From the NCBI GenBank assembly GCA_022376925.1, contig JAIOJX010000025.1, positions 187,611,801 through 187,675,800 on the forward strand: a DNA stretch of 64,000 nt, given 5' to 3'. Positions 1 to 11,858 of this stretch are shown piece after piece. The notes beneath the pieces were generated by a model. The model worked only from the letters and a program-made list of their open reading frames with translations. It was not told the origin of the DNA and made no database searches. This DNA comes from Tragulus kanchil (lineage: Eukaryota > Chordata > Mammalia > Artiodactyla > Tragulidae). A program made the translations under genes and the position numbers. Every line of letters begins with the position of its first letter. Within the stretch, counting starts at the first letter, position 1.

Positions 1-711
1 ATGGGGTCACAAGAGTCAGACGTGACTGAGGCGACTGAGCACACACACCTCGAAAATATACCACTGACTCTTTCTTATTTCTAATTATAATTGTGGTCTC
101 CAGTCATTGTAGAAACTTCTAAAAAGATTTTTTAAAAGTAAAGGAAGGGAATAAAAACTGTTCCAAATCTGATGAACAGTTTTTTATTTTATTTTTTCAG
201 TGAATATCATCTTATGATCATTCATCTGAAAAATGTATTAAGACACAGTGTTTGTAGAACTGTATTCTGTCCAAAGGACTTTCCGTATTTACGTCCCCCT
301 TTCCGTAGTTTGTCCGTGTGCAGTTAGCCAGTGGCCCCTCTCCCTAAGGTCCTGCATCCGCCTCTTGGAGCTGGCCCTTAGGAGCGGAGTCTCCCCAATG
401 AAGGCAGGACCCCTGCGGTCACACCGCCGCCCTCCGCAGTGCCCCGCACTCCCCGCTGGCCAGCACCACGCCGCCCCCCTCAGCAGGGCCCCCGCCCCCG
501 GCCCCCAGCTCGGCTGGGAGGCAGAGTGGAGCGTCCGCCCCGCCTGCCCCTCTGCGGGGCATGTGCGCCGGGCCGCCTCCCGATCCTCCTGCCAAGTGGC
601 CCTTCCTGCCTGCCATCCGTTTTCTGGGTGGGGTTCCTTCTGTCTGGACTCTCTGCTGCAGGTAGCTATTCTCAATCTGTTATTTCCCCTTTGGTTGAAT
701 TCTTTGATGTC

Positions 712-1026
712 CTTTTTTAAAAATTAATCTTATTTAATTATGACGTGCTTTTGGCTCTGCGGGGTCTTTGCTGCTGCTTGGGCTTTTCTCTAGTGGTGGC
801 ACGCAGGCTGCTCACTGTGTGGCTTCTCTTGTTGGGGAGCACAGGCTCTGGCACCGCAGGGCTCAGTCGTTGGGGCTCCCAGGCTCTAGAGCACAGGCTC
901 GGTCGTCGTGGGGCCCGGGCTTAGCTGCTCTGCGGCATGTGGGATATTCCCGGATCAGGGGCGGAACCCGTGTCTCACCTGTGTTGGCAGGTGGCGTCTT
1001 TGCCACTGGGCCACCAGGGAAGCCCT
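712..1026 (-). mobile_element. CHR-type (tRNA-derived) SINE, minus strand
   Basis: Reads from 1026 leftward as the typical head (gggcttccctggtggcccag), through a tRNA-like promoter region, to an A-rich tail (T-rich on + near 712-740). The family is typical of cetartiodactyls. Confidence 0.8.
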
Positions 1027-1654
1027 GTGGATGTCTTTTGATTTATAGATCCTTTAGTTTCGTAGAATTACATGTATGAAGCTTCTAGAGCTTCACGTCC
1101 TCTGCTTGTCTCCTCTGGTTGGTCTGGTGCGCTCCTCTCCCCACCAAGGCTGCGGACATTCCCCTCAGGCCTCCTGCTGTCCTGGGATTAACTCTGCTCC
1201 CCTCTGGTGGCGAGAGGCCCAGGCCGGCGTCCTTCTGGGGCCATCTCTGCCCACTGGTGAGAATGAGCCGTTCCCCATCGTGATGCACGGGCAGGTCTGC
1301 CCCGGACGCTGGCCAAGGGCCTCCGGTCCCCTCGAAAGGCCGGGCCTGCTCCGCATCGCTCACGTCCACGGCTGGTGGTGCTGGTCCCTCCCCACTCGGG
1401 AGACCTCCCTAGCTGCTCTTTTGGGTAGAAGGATGGAAATCCGGCAGGCACAGGCATCTGACCACCGGCTGCTCCCGCGCTGTGCGCAGTGGCCGCAGAG
1501 AGCGGGCGGCAGAGGGGCATCTCCTCCGGGGGCCGGCAGGCACACGGTGCTGCCCCGCCTGTTCAGGAAGCGGCATCGGAGGATACGGTCCTGCCCTTGC
1601 AGACGCCGCGGGCGAGCAGCCCCGGGAGGAAGGCGCACATGGACCGGGGCTCAC

Positions 1655-1700
1655 CTTCCTCCCTGAGCCTCAGTTTTGTCATCTGCAAACTGGGCCAACA
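1655..1700 (-). mobile_element. MIR-like relic (copy at 2668-2713)
   Basis: gagcctcagttttgtcatct followed by gcaaactggg resembles an antisense MIR. It is duplicated at an offset of 1013 bp. Confidence 0.45.
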
Positions 1701-2020
1701 GTTGACCCCAGTGCGTGTGGCGTCGTGAGGAGGAGCCACAGGTGACGCCGGTCCTTGTTGTCCCTCCTCATCTCGCCCGCCTGGCTACGTGTCTGCGGCT
1801 CGCACCGCTGTCCTCTGTCCTCACTCCCTGGGCTCTGCTGGCCGTGCCCCTGGCTGTTGGCAGTCCTGACCGCCCTCCCTGCCCCGTCCCCAGCCTCGCA
1901 GCTACCTGGCCTCGCCTCCACTTCCTCACGCCCCTCGGGCCAGGGGCAGCGGGACGGGGAACAGAGGCATGGCTCCCAAGCTTCTCGAGTTCGAGAGCCT
2001 TCCTGGCTTGGCTCTGCACT

Positions 2021-2167
2021 GCCTGGCTCCTCCCTCTGCGCCCGGCTCCTCCCCTTGCACATGGCCCCTCCCCTTGCGCCTAGCTCCGCCCCCGCGCCCG
2101 GCTCCTCCCCTTGTGCCTGGCTCCTCCCCTTGCACCTGGCTCCTCCCCCGCGCCTGGCTCCTCCCAC
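2021..2167 (+). repeat. Minisatellite, about eight units of 18-19 bp (copy 1)
   Basis: Units resemble GCGCCTGGCTCCTCCCCTT, with variants such as gcacatggcccctcccctt. The same array recurs unit for unit at 3034-3180. Confidence 0.85.
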
Positions 2168-3033
2168 AGCAGGCGTCCCAACTTCCTCCTTGCCGTGGCC
2201 CTTGGGCAAGGTGGGGACCCCAGGAACCTGGGGGTGCTCTGGTCAAGCTCTGAGCAGCTGTGGCTGCAGACAGGAGGCCACATCCTGTGTCTTGCTTCCA
2301 CAGCCGCTGACTGCTTCTCTGAATGGGGAGCAGAAGGAGGCGGCCCAGTTGCCCAGCCTGGGGAGGGCGGGACACAGCCTGCAGCCCATGGGGAGGGCTG
2401 TGTGTCCATCACACCGGGGCCTCCCTGGGCTCCCTAGGTTTAGAAGGATGGAAATCCGGCAGGCACAGGCATCTGACCACCGGCTGCTCCGCGCGTGCGC
2501 AGTGGCCGCAGAGAGCGGGCGGCAGAGGGGCATCTCCTCCGGGGGCCGGCAGGCACACGGTGCTGCCCCGCCTGTTCAGGAAGCGGCATCGGAGGATACG
2601 GTCCTGCCCTTGCAGACGCCGCGGGCGAGCAGCCCCGGGAGGAAGGCGCACATGGACCGGGGCTCACCTTCCTCCCTGAGCCTCAGTTTTGTCATCTGCA
2701 AACTGGGCCAACAGTTGACCCCAGTGCGTGTGGCGTCGTGAGGAGGAGCCACAGGTGACGCCGGTCCTTGTTGTCCCTCCTCATCTCGCCCGCCTGGCTA
2801 CGTGTCTGCGGCTCGCACCGCTGTCCTCTGTCCTCACTCCCTGGGCTCTGCTGGCCGTGCCCCTGGCTGTTGGCAGTCCTGACCGCCCTCCCTGCCCCGT
2901 CCCCAGCCTCGCAGCTACCTGGCCTCGCCTCCACTTCCTCACGCCCCTCGGGCCAGGGGCAGCGGGACGGGGAACAGAGGCATGGCTCCCAAGCTTCTCG
3001 AGTTCGAGAGCCTTCCTGGCTTGGCTCTGCACT

Positions 3034-3180
3034 GCCTGGCTCCTCCCTCTGCGCCCGGCTCCTCCCCTTGCACATGGCCCCTCCCCTTGCGCCTAGCTCC
3101 GCCCCCGCGCCCGGCTCCTCCCCTTGTGCCTGGCTCCTCCCCTTGCACCTGGCTCCTCCCCCGCGCCTGGCTCCTCCCAC
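3034..3180 (+). repeat. Minisatellite, about eight units of 18-19 bp (copy 2)
   Basis: Same unit order and variants as 2021-2167, 1013 bp downstream. Confidence 0.85.
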
Positions 3181-4734
3181 AGCAGGCGTCCCAACTTCCT
3201 CCTTGCCGTGGCCCTTGGGCAAGGTGGGGACCCCAGGAACCTGGGGGTGCTCTGGTCAAGCTCTGAGCAGCTGTGGCTGCAGACAGGAGGCCACATCCTG
3301 TGTCTTGCTTCCACAGCCGCTGACTGCTTCTCTGAATGGGGAGCAGAAGGAGGCGGCCCAGTTGCCCAGCCTGGGGAGGGCGGGACACAGCCTGCAGCCC
3401 ATGGGGAGGGCTGTGTGTCCATCACAGGACACCCTCCCTGAGGCCCAGGGCTGCCCTTCTGACGGATCCGTCCACGCATTACTGAACCCGCCCGGCCTCG
3501 AGCACATGGACTTAGGGGCCTCTCGATGTTGCGGGGCCCTGCCATCCACTGGCCCCCACAGCCAGGAAGGACGTGCTTCCTTCTCCAGCTTCTAGCGCCC
3601 CCACCCATCAGGGCTGTGAACAGCGTGTCCTGGGTGTGCCTCCTGCACCCAGGCAAGGGGAGGTGAGCCAGGGCTCGGCGGGGCGGGACCAGGGCACCAC
3701 CTGATGGCTCAGCGAGCAGAGACACAGGGGCCACTGCCTGGCCCTGCCTGCCCCATTTCTGGGGGCCACCTCTGGGGTCTAGCTCTAGCCCGTCCTGGAG
3801 CCCGTGTGACTCTGGGCAACAGGTCCTACCCTCAGTGCCCAGTTCCCTCCCCGTGGGGGCCTGCCCATCGCGCTGCCCATGCCACCAGAGCCGCTCTGGG
3901 GCTGGGCGGTGGGCGCGAGCCTTGTCCCCGGGGCAGGTGTCCCCGCCGCCCCATGGAGCCCCAGGGCCCTGCCACCCAGGTCTTGCTTCTGGAAGGGAAA
4001 ACAGGATGATTGAGCAGTTTAAAAATAGAGAACTTGGAAATAATTAAACTCCTGAAAACCAGATTAGGCCTAATGACTGTCATCCAATCCGCTGGTCCCC
4101 AGTGCAGGGACACCAAGGGGGCAGGGGCGGTGAACGGGAGGCTGGGAGGCACATGCACGGCACGTGCAGCACAGGAGCTCCGCGCCCAGCGCGCCCGAAA
4201 GGGAAACCCATCCAGCAGGGAGCGGATCTGTGTGTGCCCGTGAGCGGCTCCCTTTGCAGTGCAGCAGAAACACGTCAAACCCGCTGCACTCCAGAAAGAA
4301 ATGTAAAGCCAACAGTTTGCCAGGGCCGGGGCCACACCAGCCCACGCTGGGTGAGAGGCAACCGGGCTGAGCAGGCCGGGGTCAGAGGGCAGGGCTGGGG
4401 GCTGGGGGGCCCGGCAAGGGGGCCGCCCTTCTCCTAGAGGGGCCGCCCAAGGGCCCAGGGTCCTTCTAACTGACGCACAGCCGGTGCTGAGCCGCCATGC
4501 CCGGGCCAGGTGGAGGGCCTGGCCGGGACAGCAGCCACCGTGGGGCCAGCCTTGCTTGGTTCCTCTCCGTTACCCTTGTGTGTGCTGTTGGCCACAGTTT
4601 GCTAACGTTTTGTTTAGGATTTGGCGCCTGGTTGTGAGGAATGCCGGGCACTGCTTTTCCTTTCCGGGGATGCTCTTGTAAGGTTTGGGGATCAGAGTAA
4701 CGCTGAGCTCATCGGATGGGTTGGGGAGCTGTCC

Positions 4735-4885
4735 CACTTACTTATCTTCCCGGAAGATTTTGTGCAGAAGTCGTGTTATTTCTGCCTTAAATATTAGGTA
4801 GAGTTCACTAGTGAAATCATCTTGGCCTGGAGTTTTCTTTAGGAAAGGTTTTTCACTGCAATTTCCATTTCTTTACTAAATATAG
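4735..4885 (-). mobile_element. L1 ORF2-type fragment, antisense (copy 1)
   Basis: The stretch around ttggcctggagttttcttt, with aggtagagttcactagtgaa, is characteristic of antisense L1. It recurs at 5833-5983. Confidence 0.65.
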
Positions 4886-5832
4886 TTGGGGTGTCAGCAG
4901 TTGCTTTGGGGCCCTGCCCAGCTCTGCTTCCCCCCACCCGCTTGAGCCCTGGCTGTGGGAGTGTCTCCTGGGGCCACTGGCAACGACGCTGTAACCTCCT
5001 GAGTGGACAGAGCTGGGAGGGGCAGATGTGGCAGGAACCAGTGGACATGTAGGACCCACCAAGGCAGCTGTGGGATCTGTGAAGGGGTCGTCACAGCAAC
5101 ATGGGAGGCCTCCTGCTGGGCCTGCAACCCCCCAGTCACGTGGCGTGATTGTGTCCTATCCTCCTCAGCGCCAGAGGAGAACCTGACCCTTGTTTCATAG
5201 ACCCACCACCGAGAGGGCCGGTGGGCTTGGGGCCACTCTGGGCAAGATGGGCCTGGCAGTCACTGGTTCTCTCTCCCTCTGGACTCTGGGGTGAGTGACC
5301 CCGGTAGCCTTTCTCCTCTGAGCTCAGCCAGTGGCCTGCGAGCGGCTCAGTGGCTCTGACCCACCCTGCGGGTCGATGCCACGCCAGTGGTCAGCCACCG
5401 ACCAGGGTGGCTCAGTGAGGACAGTGGGCACTGGACAGGGTGTCTGCTGTCTGTCTGTCCTCGCAGCTGGGGAAGCCGCGGGTTCCCCTGCCCCTCAGGG
5501 CTCTGTGGTGGCCCCGGTGACGTGGGTTGACCGCGGCTCCCTGGCTGTCCACGATGCGTGTCACGAGGGGCTCAGTCCTCCTGGATCACCACCGCGATGA
5601 CCAGAGGTCCACAGGAATCCCCGTCCTGGCGCCCACAGGGCTCTGCATGCCTGGGGACCAACCCCAGCTGGCACCGACATTGTGGGAGTCTGATATGAGA
5701 CACTTGTTATTTTTGGTTTTCTTGATGATGGCCATTCTGATGGGTGGGAGGTGATAGCTCGTGGTTTTGATGTGCATTTCTCTGATGATGAGCAATGTCG
5801 AGCGTCTTTCCACGTGCCTTTCATTTAGGTCC

Positions 5833-5983
5833 CACTTACTTATCTTCCCGGAAGATTTTGTGCAGAAGTCGTGTTATTTCTGCCTTAAATATTAGGTAGA
5901 GTTCACTAGTGAAATCATCTTGGCCTGGAGTTTTCTTTAGGAAAGGTTTTTCACTGCAATTTCCATTTCTTTACTAAATATAG
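5833..5983 (-). mobile_element. L1 ORF2-type fragment, antisense (copy 2)
   Basis: Same sequence as 4735-4885 at an offset of 1098 bp, inside the tandem block. Confidence 0.65.
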
Positions 5984-6787
5984 TTGGGGTGTCAGCAGTT
6001 GCTTTGGGGCCCTGCCCAGCTCTGCTTCCCCCCACCCGCTTGAGCCCTGGCTGTGGGAGTGTCTCCTGGGGCCACTGGCAACGACGCTGTAACCTCCTGA
6101 GTGGACAGAGCTGGGAGGGGCAGATGTGGCAGGAACCAGTGGACATGTAGGACCCACCAAGGCAGCTGTGGGATCTGTGAAGGGGTCGTCACAGCAACAT
6201 GGGAGGCCTCCTGCTGGGCCTGCAACCCCCCAGTCACGTGGCGTGATTGTGTCCTATCCTCCTCAGCGCCAGAGGAGAACCTGACCCTTGTTTCATAGAC
6301 CCACCACCGAGAGGGCCGGTGGGCTTGGGGCCACTCTGGGCAAGATGGGCCTGGCAGTCACTGGTTCTCTCTCCCTCTGGACTCTGGGGTGAGTGACCCC
6401 GGTAGCCTTTCTCCTCTGAGCTCAGCCAGTGGCCTGCGAGCGGCTCAGTGGCTCTGACCCACCCTGCGGGTCGATGCCACGCCAGTGGTCAGCCACCGAC
6501 CAGGGTGGCTCAGTGAGGACAGTGGGCACTGGACAGGGTGTCTGCTGTCTGTCTGTCCTCGCAGCTGGGGAAGCCGCGGGTTCCCCTGCCCCTCAGGGCT
6601 CTGTGGTGGCCCCGGTGACGTGGGTTGACCGCGGCTCCCTGGCTGTCCACGATGCGTGTCACGAGGGGCTCAGTCCTCCTGGATCACCACCGCGATGACC
6701 AGAGGTCCACAGGAATCCCCGTCCTGGCGCCCACAGGGCTCTGCATGCCTGGGGACCAACCCCAGCTGGCACCGACATTGTGGGAGT

Positions 6788-6972
6788 CTGATATGAGACA
6801 CTTGTTATTTTTGGTTTTCTTGATGATGGCCATTCTGATGGGTGGGAGGTGATAGCTCGTGGTTTTGATGTGCATTTCTCTGATGATGAGCAATGTCGAG
6901 CGTCTTTCCACGTGCCTTTCATTTCTTTGTCTTCTTTGGAAAACTGTCTATTAAGATCTTCTGCCCATTTTA
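6788..6972 (-). mobile_element. L1 3'-region fragment, antisense
   Basis: Contains ggttttgatgtgcatttctc, tgatgatgagcaatgtcgag and ttaagatcttctgcccattt, the usual antisense L1 3' signature. A shorter copy is at 5690-5828, cut by the tandem junction. Confidence 0.7.
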
Positions 6973-7212
6973 TGGGGCTTCTGGGCTGGCTCAGTGGTAA
7001 CGAATCTGCCTGCAACGTGGGAGCCCTGGGTTGGATCCCTGGGTCTGGAAGGTCCCCTGGAGAAGGGCATGGCACCCCACTCCAGTATTCTTTTTTTGTT
7101 ATTGTTTTAATTTTTTTTCACTCCAGCATTCTTGCCTGGAGAATCCCGTGGACAGAGGAGCCTGGCGGGCAGAGTGGACACGGCAGACGGAGCGTGCACA
7201 CACTCTGTAGCA
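6973..7212 (+). mobile_element. Bov-tA type SINE with an internal T-rich insertion
   Basis: Shows ggttggatccctgggt, ccactccagtattc and ttgcctggagaatcc, as in ruminant Bov-tA. The motif cactccag(t/c)attctt occurs twice (7078-7092 and 7120-7134), bracketing a T-rich insert. Confidence 0.8.
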
Positions 7213-7230
7213 GTGCTACATCAGTAGCAG

Positions 7231-8640
7231 TCAGTTCACCCTGTTACTGTTGCGTCACTATGTCATGTCCGACTCTGCGACCTCATGGACTGCAGCCCGC
7301 CAGGCTCCCCTGTCCTTCACTGTCTCCCACTTTGCCCAAACTCGTGTCCATTGAGTCAGTGACGGCAGCCAGCCGTCTCGTCCTCTGTTGCCCCTTCCTC
7401 TCCTGTCCTCCGTCTTTCCCAGCCTCAGGGTCTTTTCCGATGAGTCAGCTCTTCACATCAGGTGGCCAAAGTATTGGAGCTTCACTGTTGGTCCTTCCGG
7501 TGACTATTCAGGCTTGATTTCCTTAAGGACTGAATGGTTTGATGTCCTTGCTGTCCAAGCGACTCTCAAATCTTCAGCACCACAGTTTGAAAGCATCAGT
7601 TCTTTGGTGCTCAGCCTTCTTTATGGTCCAGCTTTCACATCCATACGTGACGACTGGAAAAATCATAGCTTTGACTCTCCAGACCTTTGTCGGCAAAATG
7701 ATGCTTGTTATATTTTGTTTGTTTGTTTTTTGAGAAGAAAGTAAAGTTTATTAGAGTTGGGGAAGGGAGAGTCACTGCCAGTACAGTGGGCCAGTTTAGG
7801 GGAGAATCAGCATGGAGGACGCTGCTAGAACAGCAGGTCTGCGCAAAGGAGAACCGACCAAAACGATGCTTTTTAGAACTAGGTTTGTCATAGCTTTTCT
7901 TCCAAGGAGCAAGCGTCTTTTAATTTCATGACTGCAATCACTGTCCACAGTGATTTTGGAGCCCAAGAAAATAAAATCTGCCACTGTTTCCACTTCTTTC
8001 CCATCTATTTGCCATGAAGTGATGAGACCAGATGCAATGATCTGAGTTTTTTGATGTTGAGTTTTAAACCAGCTTTTTCACTCTCCTCTTTCACCTTCAC
8101 TGAGAGGCTCCTTAGTTCCCCTTCATTTTTGCCATAAGGGTGGTGTCAGGTGCATATCTGAGGTTGTTGGCATTTCTCCCATCAGACTTGATTCCAGCTT
8201 GTGCTTTATCCAGCCTGGCACTCCTCATGATGTCCTCTGCACAGAAGTTAAATAAGCAGGGTGACAGTATACGGCCTTGGCATACTGCTTGCCCAATTTG
8301 GAACCAGTCCGTTGTTCCACATCTGGTTCTAACTGTTGCTTCCTGACCTGCATACAGGTTTCTCAGGATGCAGGTAAGGTGGTATGGTATTCCCATCTCT
8401 TTAAGAATTTTCCACAGTTGTTGTGATCCACACAGTCACGGGCTTTAGTGTAGTCAATGAAGCAGAAGTAGATTTTTTTTTTTTTTAATACTTTTGCTTT
8501 TTCCCTGACCCATTGGATGTTGGAAATTTGACTTCTGGTTCCTTTGCCTTTTCTAAATCCAGCTTGTATATCTAGATGTTCTTGGTTCATGTGCTTCTGT
8601 AGCCTAGCTTGAAGGATTTTGAGCATGATCTTGCTATTAT
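7231..8640 (-). mobile_element. BovB (RTE-clade) LINE fragment, antisense, interrupted
   Basis: On the minus strand, reverse-transcriptase segments of the RTE type can be read: FCFIDYTKARDCVDHNN (8363-8626 frame), and LYAGQEATVRTRCGTTDWFQ and ILSPCLFNF (8112-8396 frame). The FLGSKITVDSDCSHEIKRRL stretch lies at 7796-7993. The catalytic YADD box reads YAPD, and the frames are broken, so the copy is dead. A small retroposed insert sits at 7707-7859. The family is found in ruminants (and, by horizontal transfer, squamates). Confidence 0.9.
7695..7871 (-). mobile_element. Tiny retroposed mRNA 3' end nested in BovB, with target-site duplication
   Basis: Bases 7707-7859 interrupt the BovB. They are bracketed by aaaatgatgctt (7695-7706) and aaaacgatgctt (7860-7871). 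On the minus strand the insert ends CTCTAATAAACTTTAC, then CAAAAAACAAACAAAC: an AATAAA signal followed by an A-rich tail. This fits a 5'-truncated processed retrocopy. The source gene was not recognised. Confidence 0.7.
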
Positions 8641-8904
8641 GTGAACTGAAGTCACCCTTTAAAAGTATATAATTTTTGCTGTATGAAACTAATAATGAAA
8701 CGAATACAACATTTTAAATAAATTCTACTTCAATTTTTAGTTATTACAAATATATACTATGTAACAGTTTTTATCACGTATTCACTCTTAACCTGTTGTA
8801 TCGATCCCAAATCTGCCAACTCTCTTTGCCATTTAGACCTTTCAGTTCCTTTTTCTCTGCCCAAAATCTTTTCCCCCACTTTTCAATTTTGGCAAAATAC
8901 ATTA

Positions 8905-9345
8905 ACACAAAATTTACTATTTTAACCATCCTTAAATATATATTATGCACATTCACAATGTTGTATGACTACCACCAATGTCTATTTCCAGAACTTTTTC
9001 ATCATCCCAAACTGAAACTGTCCCCAGAAGCCCCTTCCCCAAAGCCTGGTGCCCACCATCCTCCTCTGTGGACGTGACTCCTGGAGGGACCTCGTGAAAG
9101 TGGCCTCATGCCGTATTTGTCCCTTCGTGATCGGCTTATTTCACTCAGCTGGTGTCCTCAGGGTTTATCCCTGTTGTAGCTGGTATCAGGATTTTATTCC
9201 TTGCTAAGGCGAATGGATCCTCCACTGTAGGGATGGCCTGCGTTTTGTTTATCCGTCGCGTGTTGATGGACACTTGGGTTGTGTACACCTTTTTATTCCT
9301 GTGACTAATGCTGCTGAGAGCATTTGTGTGTGAGCATTTGCTTGG
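8905..9345 (-). mobile_element. Old L1 fragment, antisense
   Basis: Contains ttactattttaaccatcctt, ttccagaactttttcatcat and gtgttgatggacacttgggt, typical of antisense L1M 3' sequence. Diverged. Confidence 0.65.
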
Positions 9346-10305
9346 GCCCCTGCTTTCCGATCTGCTGGTGAAGCGGGGCCTGGGACCCTGGACAGAGATA
9401 GTCATTCCCTTTCCTTCCCAGCTCCCGGGAGAGGGGCAGCCAGGCGCCCACTGCAGGCAGAAGGTCGGGCTTCATCTGGAGACCCGGCAGGCGGGCTGGG
9501 AGGGGAGGGCTGAGGGTGGCCGTGAGGCCGGTCTCTGTGGAGCAGCCCCTGGGCACCTCCGCCTCCAGCCTCTCCCGTGCCACCCTCCGTGTTCCAGGCA
9601 AGCATCACGCGCCAAGACACTTCCGGTCGATGGAGTGTGCCCGTCAAACACACACGCACCCTACTTGACTGGGGGCACCCCGCGAAGCCGGTCTGGGCCC
9701 CTTCCAGCCCCAACCCCCCTGCGCTGCATTTTCAGGTGCCTCACGGCTCCGAGCTTCCTGGTGGTTTGACACCACGGGACGTGCCCCTTGGTAAGCCGCC
9801 AGGCAGCTGCACACACACCCCTGCTGTGTGGTAGGGTGACGCCCGCGTCCACGAGGGACCAGGGCTGCTCTCCCCTCAGTCAGGCGGGCTGTGGTCTGAC
9901 GCGATCACCGTGGGTCGTCCTCCATAGCTGGTGGATTTTGCTGGAACTTCCAGAGCCTCCCTGAAGGACGTGGCCGCGTCTGGAGTTGCCCAGGGTGGGC
10001 TCGGGTGTGTGCCGACCGCGAGCCCGGCTGCGGGTGTCAGCGCCTCTCCCCAGAGCCTGCCGGGTTCCTCCCACCAGCCACGCAGGGGCCACAACAGGGC
10101 CTCTCCCTGACACAGGGACCCCTGTGCACTTGGGCCTGGCCTCGACTGTGAAACACCCCAACTTCCTTGTAGAAAAGCAAAAAGAGAAATAGTGCAGGCT
10201 CCTACAAGGGAATGTTTTAAAACTGTAATCAGTGTTGCTAGATGTTTAAGAGATTTCACATCCGTGAACCAGAGAGAGAGTAGGAAATGAATTCTGTAAC
10301 AGCGT

Positions 10306-10334
10306 ACCCCAACCAACTTTTTGGCCAACGCAAT
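10306..10334. mobile_element. Mariner-like terminal inverted repeat remnant (copy at 11480-11508)
   Basis: ccaaccaactttttggccaa followed by cgcaaTA resembles the terminal repeat of bovine mariner-type elements and abuts a TA. The partner terminus was not found. Confidence 0.4.
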
Positions 10335-10424
10335 AAAGACCCGGTAGCAAAAATGTCAAGGGGAAAATGGGAGGGGAGAAAAAGGAGGAAAATCCCCGGA
10401 AAGTAGGGAAAAAACAGTAGAAGT

Positions 10425-10663
10425 GGGGCTTCCCTGGTGGTCCAGTGGGTAAGGACACCGCCTGGCAGTGCAAGGGGCGCCGGTTCCATCCCTGGCCTGG
10501 GAGGGTCCCACGTGCCGCGGAGCGGCTGGACCGATGTGTCCAACGACCCAGCTGGAGCTCTGGAGCGCATGCGCCCAGAGACGGTGCTCTGCGACAACAG
10601 AGGCCACTGCGATGGGCGGCCCACACGGGCCAAACAACAAAGATGGATGAAAAATAGATAAAT
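10425..10663 (+). mobile_element. CHR-type SINE, 3' end cut by the duplication junction
   Basis: Head ggggcttccctggtggtcca and a tRNA-like body. The copy at 11599 continues further into a non-simple tail; here it stops at the tandem junction. Confidence 0.8.
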
Positions 10664-11598
10664 CCGGCAGGCGGGCTGGGAGGGAGGGCAGGTGGCCGTG
10701 AGGCCGGTCTCTGTGGACGCCCCTGGGCACCTCCGCCTCCAGCCTCTCCCGTGCCACCCTCCGTGTTCCAGGCAAGCATCACGCGCCAAGACACTTCCGG
10801 TCGATGGAGTGTGCCCGTCAAACACACACGCACCCTACTTGACTGGGGGCACCCCGCGAAGCCGGTCTGGGCCCCTTCCAGCCCCAACCCCCCTGCGCTG
10901 CATTTTCAGGTGCCTCACGGCTCCGAGCTTCCTGGTGGTTTGACACCACGGGACGTGCCCCTTGGTAAGCCGCCAGGCAGCTGCACACACACACCTGCTG
11001 TGTGGTAGGGTGACGCCCGCGTCCACGAGGGACCAGGGCTGCTCTCCCCTCAGTCAGGCGGGCTGTGGTCTGACGCGATCACCGTGGGTCGTCCTCCATA
11101 GCTGGTGGATTTTGCTGGAACTTCCAGAGCCTCCCTGAAGGACGTGGCCGCGTCTGGAGTTGCCCAGGGTGGGCTCGGGTGTGTGCCGACCGCGAGCCCG
11201 GCTGCGGGTGTCAGCGCCTCTCCCCAGAGCCTGCCGGGTTCCTCCCACCAGCCACGCAGGGGCCACAACAGGGCCTCTCCCTGACACAGGGACCCCTGTG
11301 CACTTGGGCCTGGCCTCGACTGTGAAACACCCCAACTTCCTTGTAGAAAAGCAAAAAGAGAAATAGTGCAGGCTCCTACAAGGGAATGTTTTAAAACTGT
11401 AATCAGTGTTGCTAGATGTTTAAGAGATTTCACATCCGTGAACCAGAGAGAGAGTAGGAAATGAATTCTGTAACAGCGTACCCCAACCAACTTTTTGGCC
11501 AACGCAATAAAGACCCGGTAGCAAAAATGTCAAGGGGAAAATGGGAGGGGAGAAAAAGGAGGAAAATCCCCGGAAAGTAGGGAAAAAACAGTAGAAGT

Positions 11599-11858
11599 GG
11601 GGCTTCCCTGGTGGTCCAGTGGGTAAGGACACCGCCTGGCAGTGCAAGGGGCGCCGGTTCCATCCCTGGCCTGGGAGGGTCCCACGTGCCGCGGAGCGGC
11701 TGGACCGATGTGTCCAACGACCCAGCTGGAGCTCTGGAGCGCATGCGCCCAGAGACGGTGCTCTGCGACAACAGAGGCCACTGCGATGGGCGGCCCACAC
11801 GGGCCAAACAACAAAGATGGATGAAAAAATAGATAAATGAAAGACCAATAGAAGTGGC
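11599..11858 (+). mobile_element. CHR-type SINE, full-length copy of the element at 10425
   Basis: Same insertion as 10425-10663 but with an intact 3' end, including AAGACCAATAGAAGTGGC. The same tail is found in the element at 58083-58383. Confidence 0.8.

Larger units (their letters stand above)
1426..3426. repeat. Tandem duplication 1 (about 1.0 kb unit)
   Basis: Copy 1426-2413 and copy 2441-3426, offset 1013-1015, with a 27-base unmatched filler between them. Near-identical, including the minisatellite. Confidence 0.95.
4731..6924. repeat. Tandem duplication 2 (1098 bp unit)
   Basis: Copies 4731-5828 and 5829-6924 abut directly. Offset 1098 throughout. Confidence 0.95.
9484..11838. repeat. 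Tandem duplication 3 (about 1.18 kb unit)
   Basis: Copies 9484-10663 and 10664-11838. The offset falls from 1180 to 1174 within the first 70 bases because the second copy starts with several small deletions. Confidence 0.95.
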
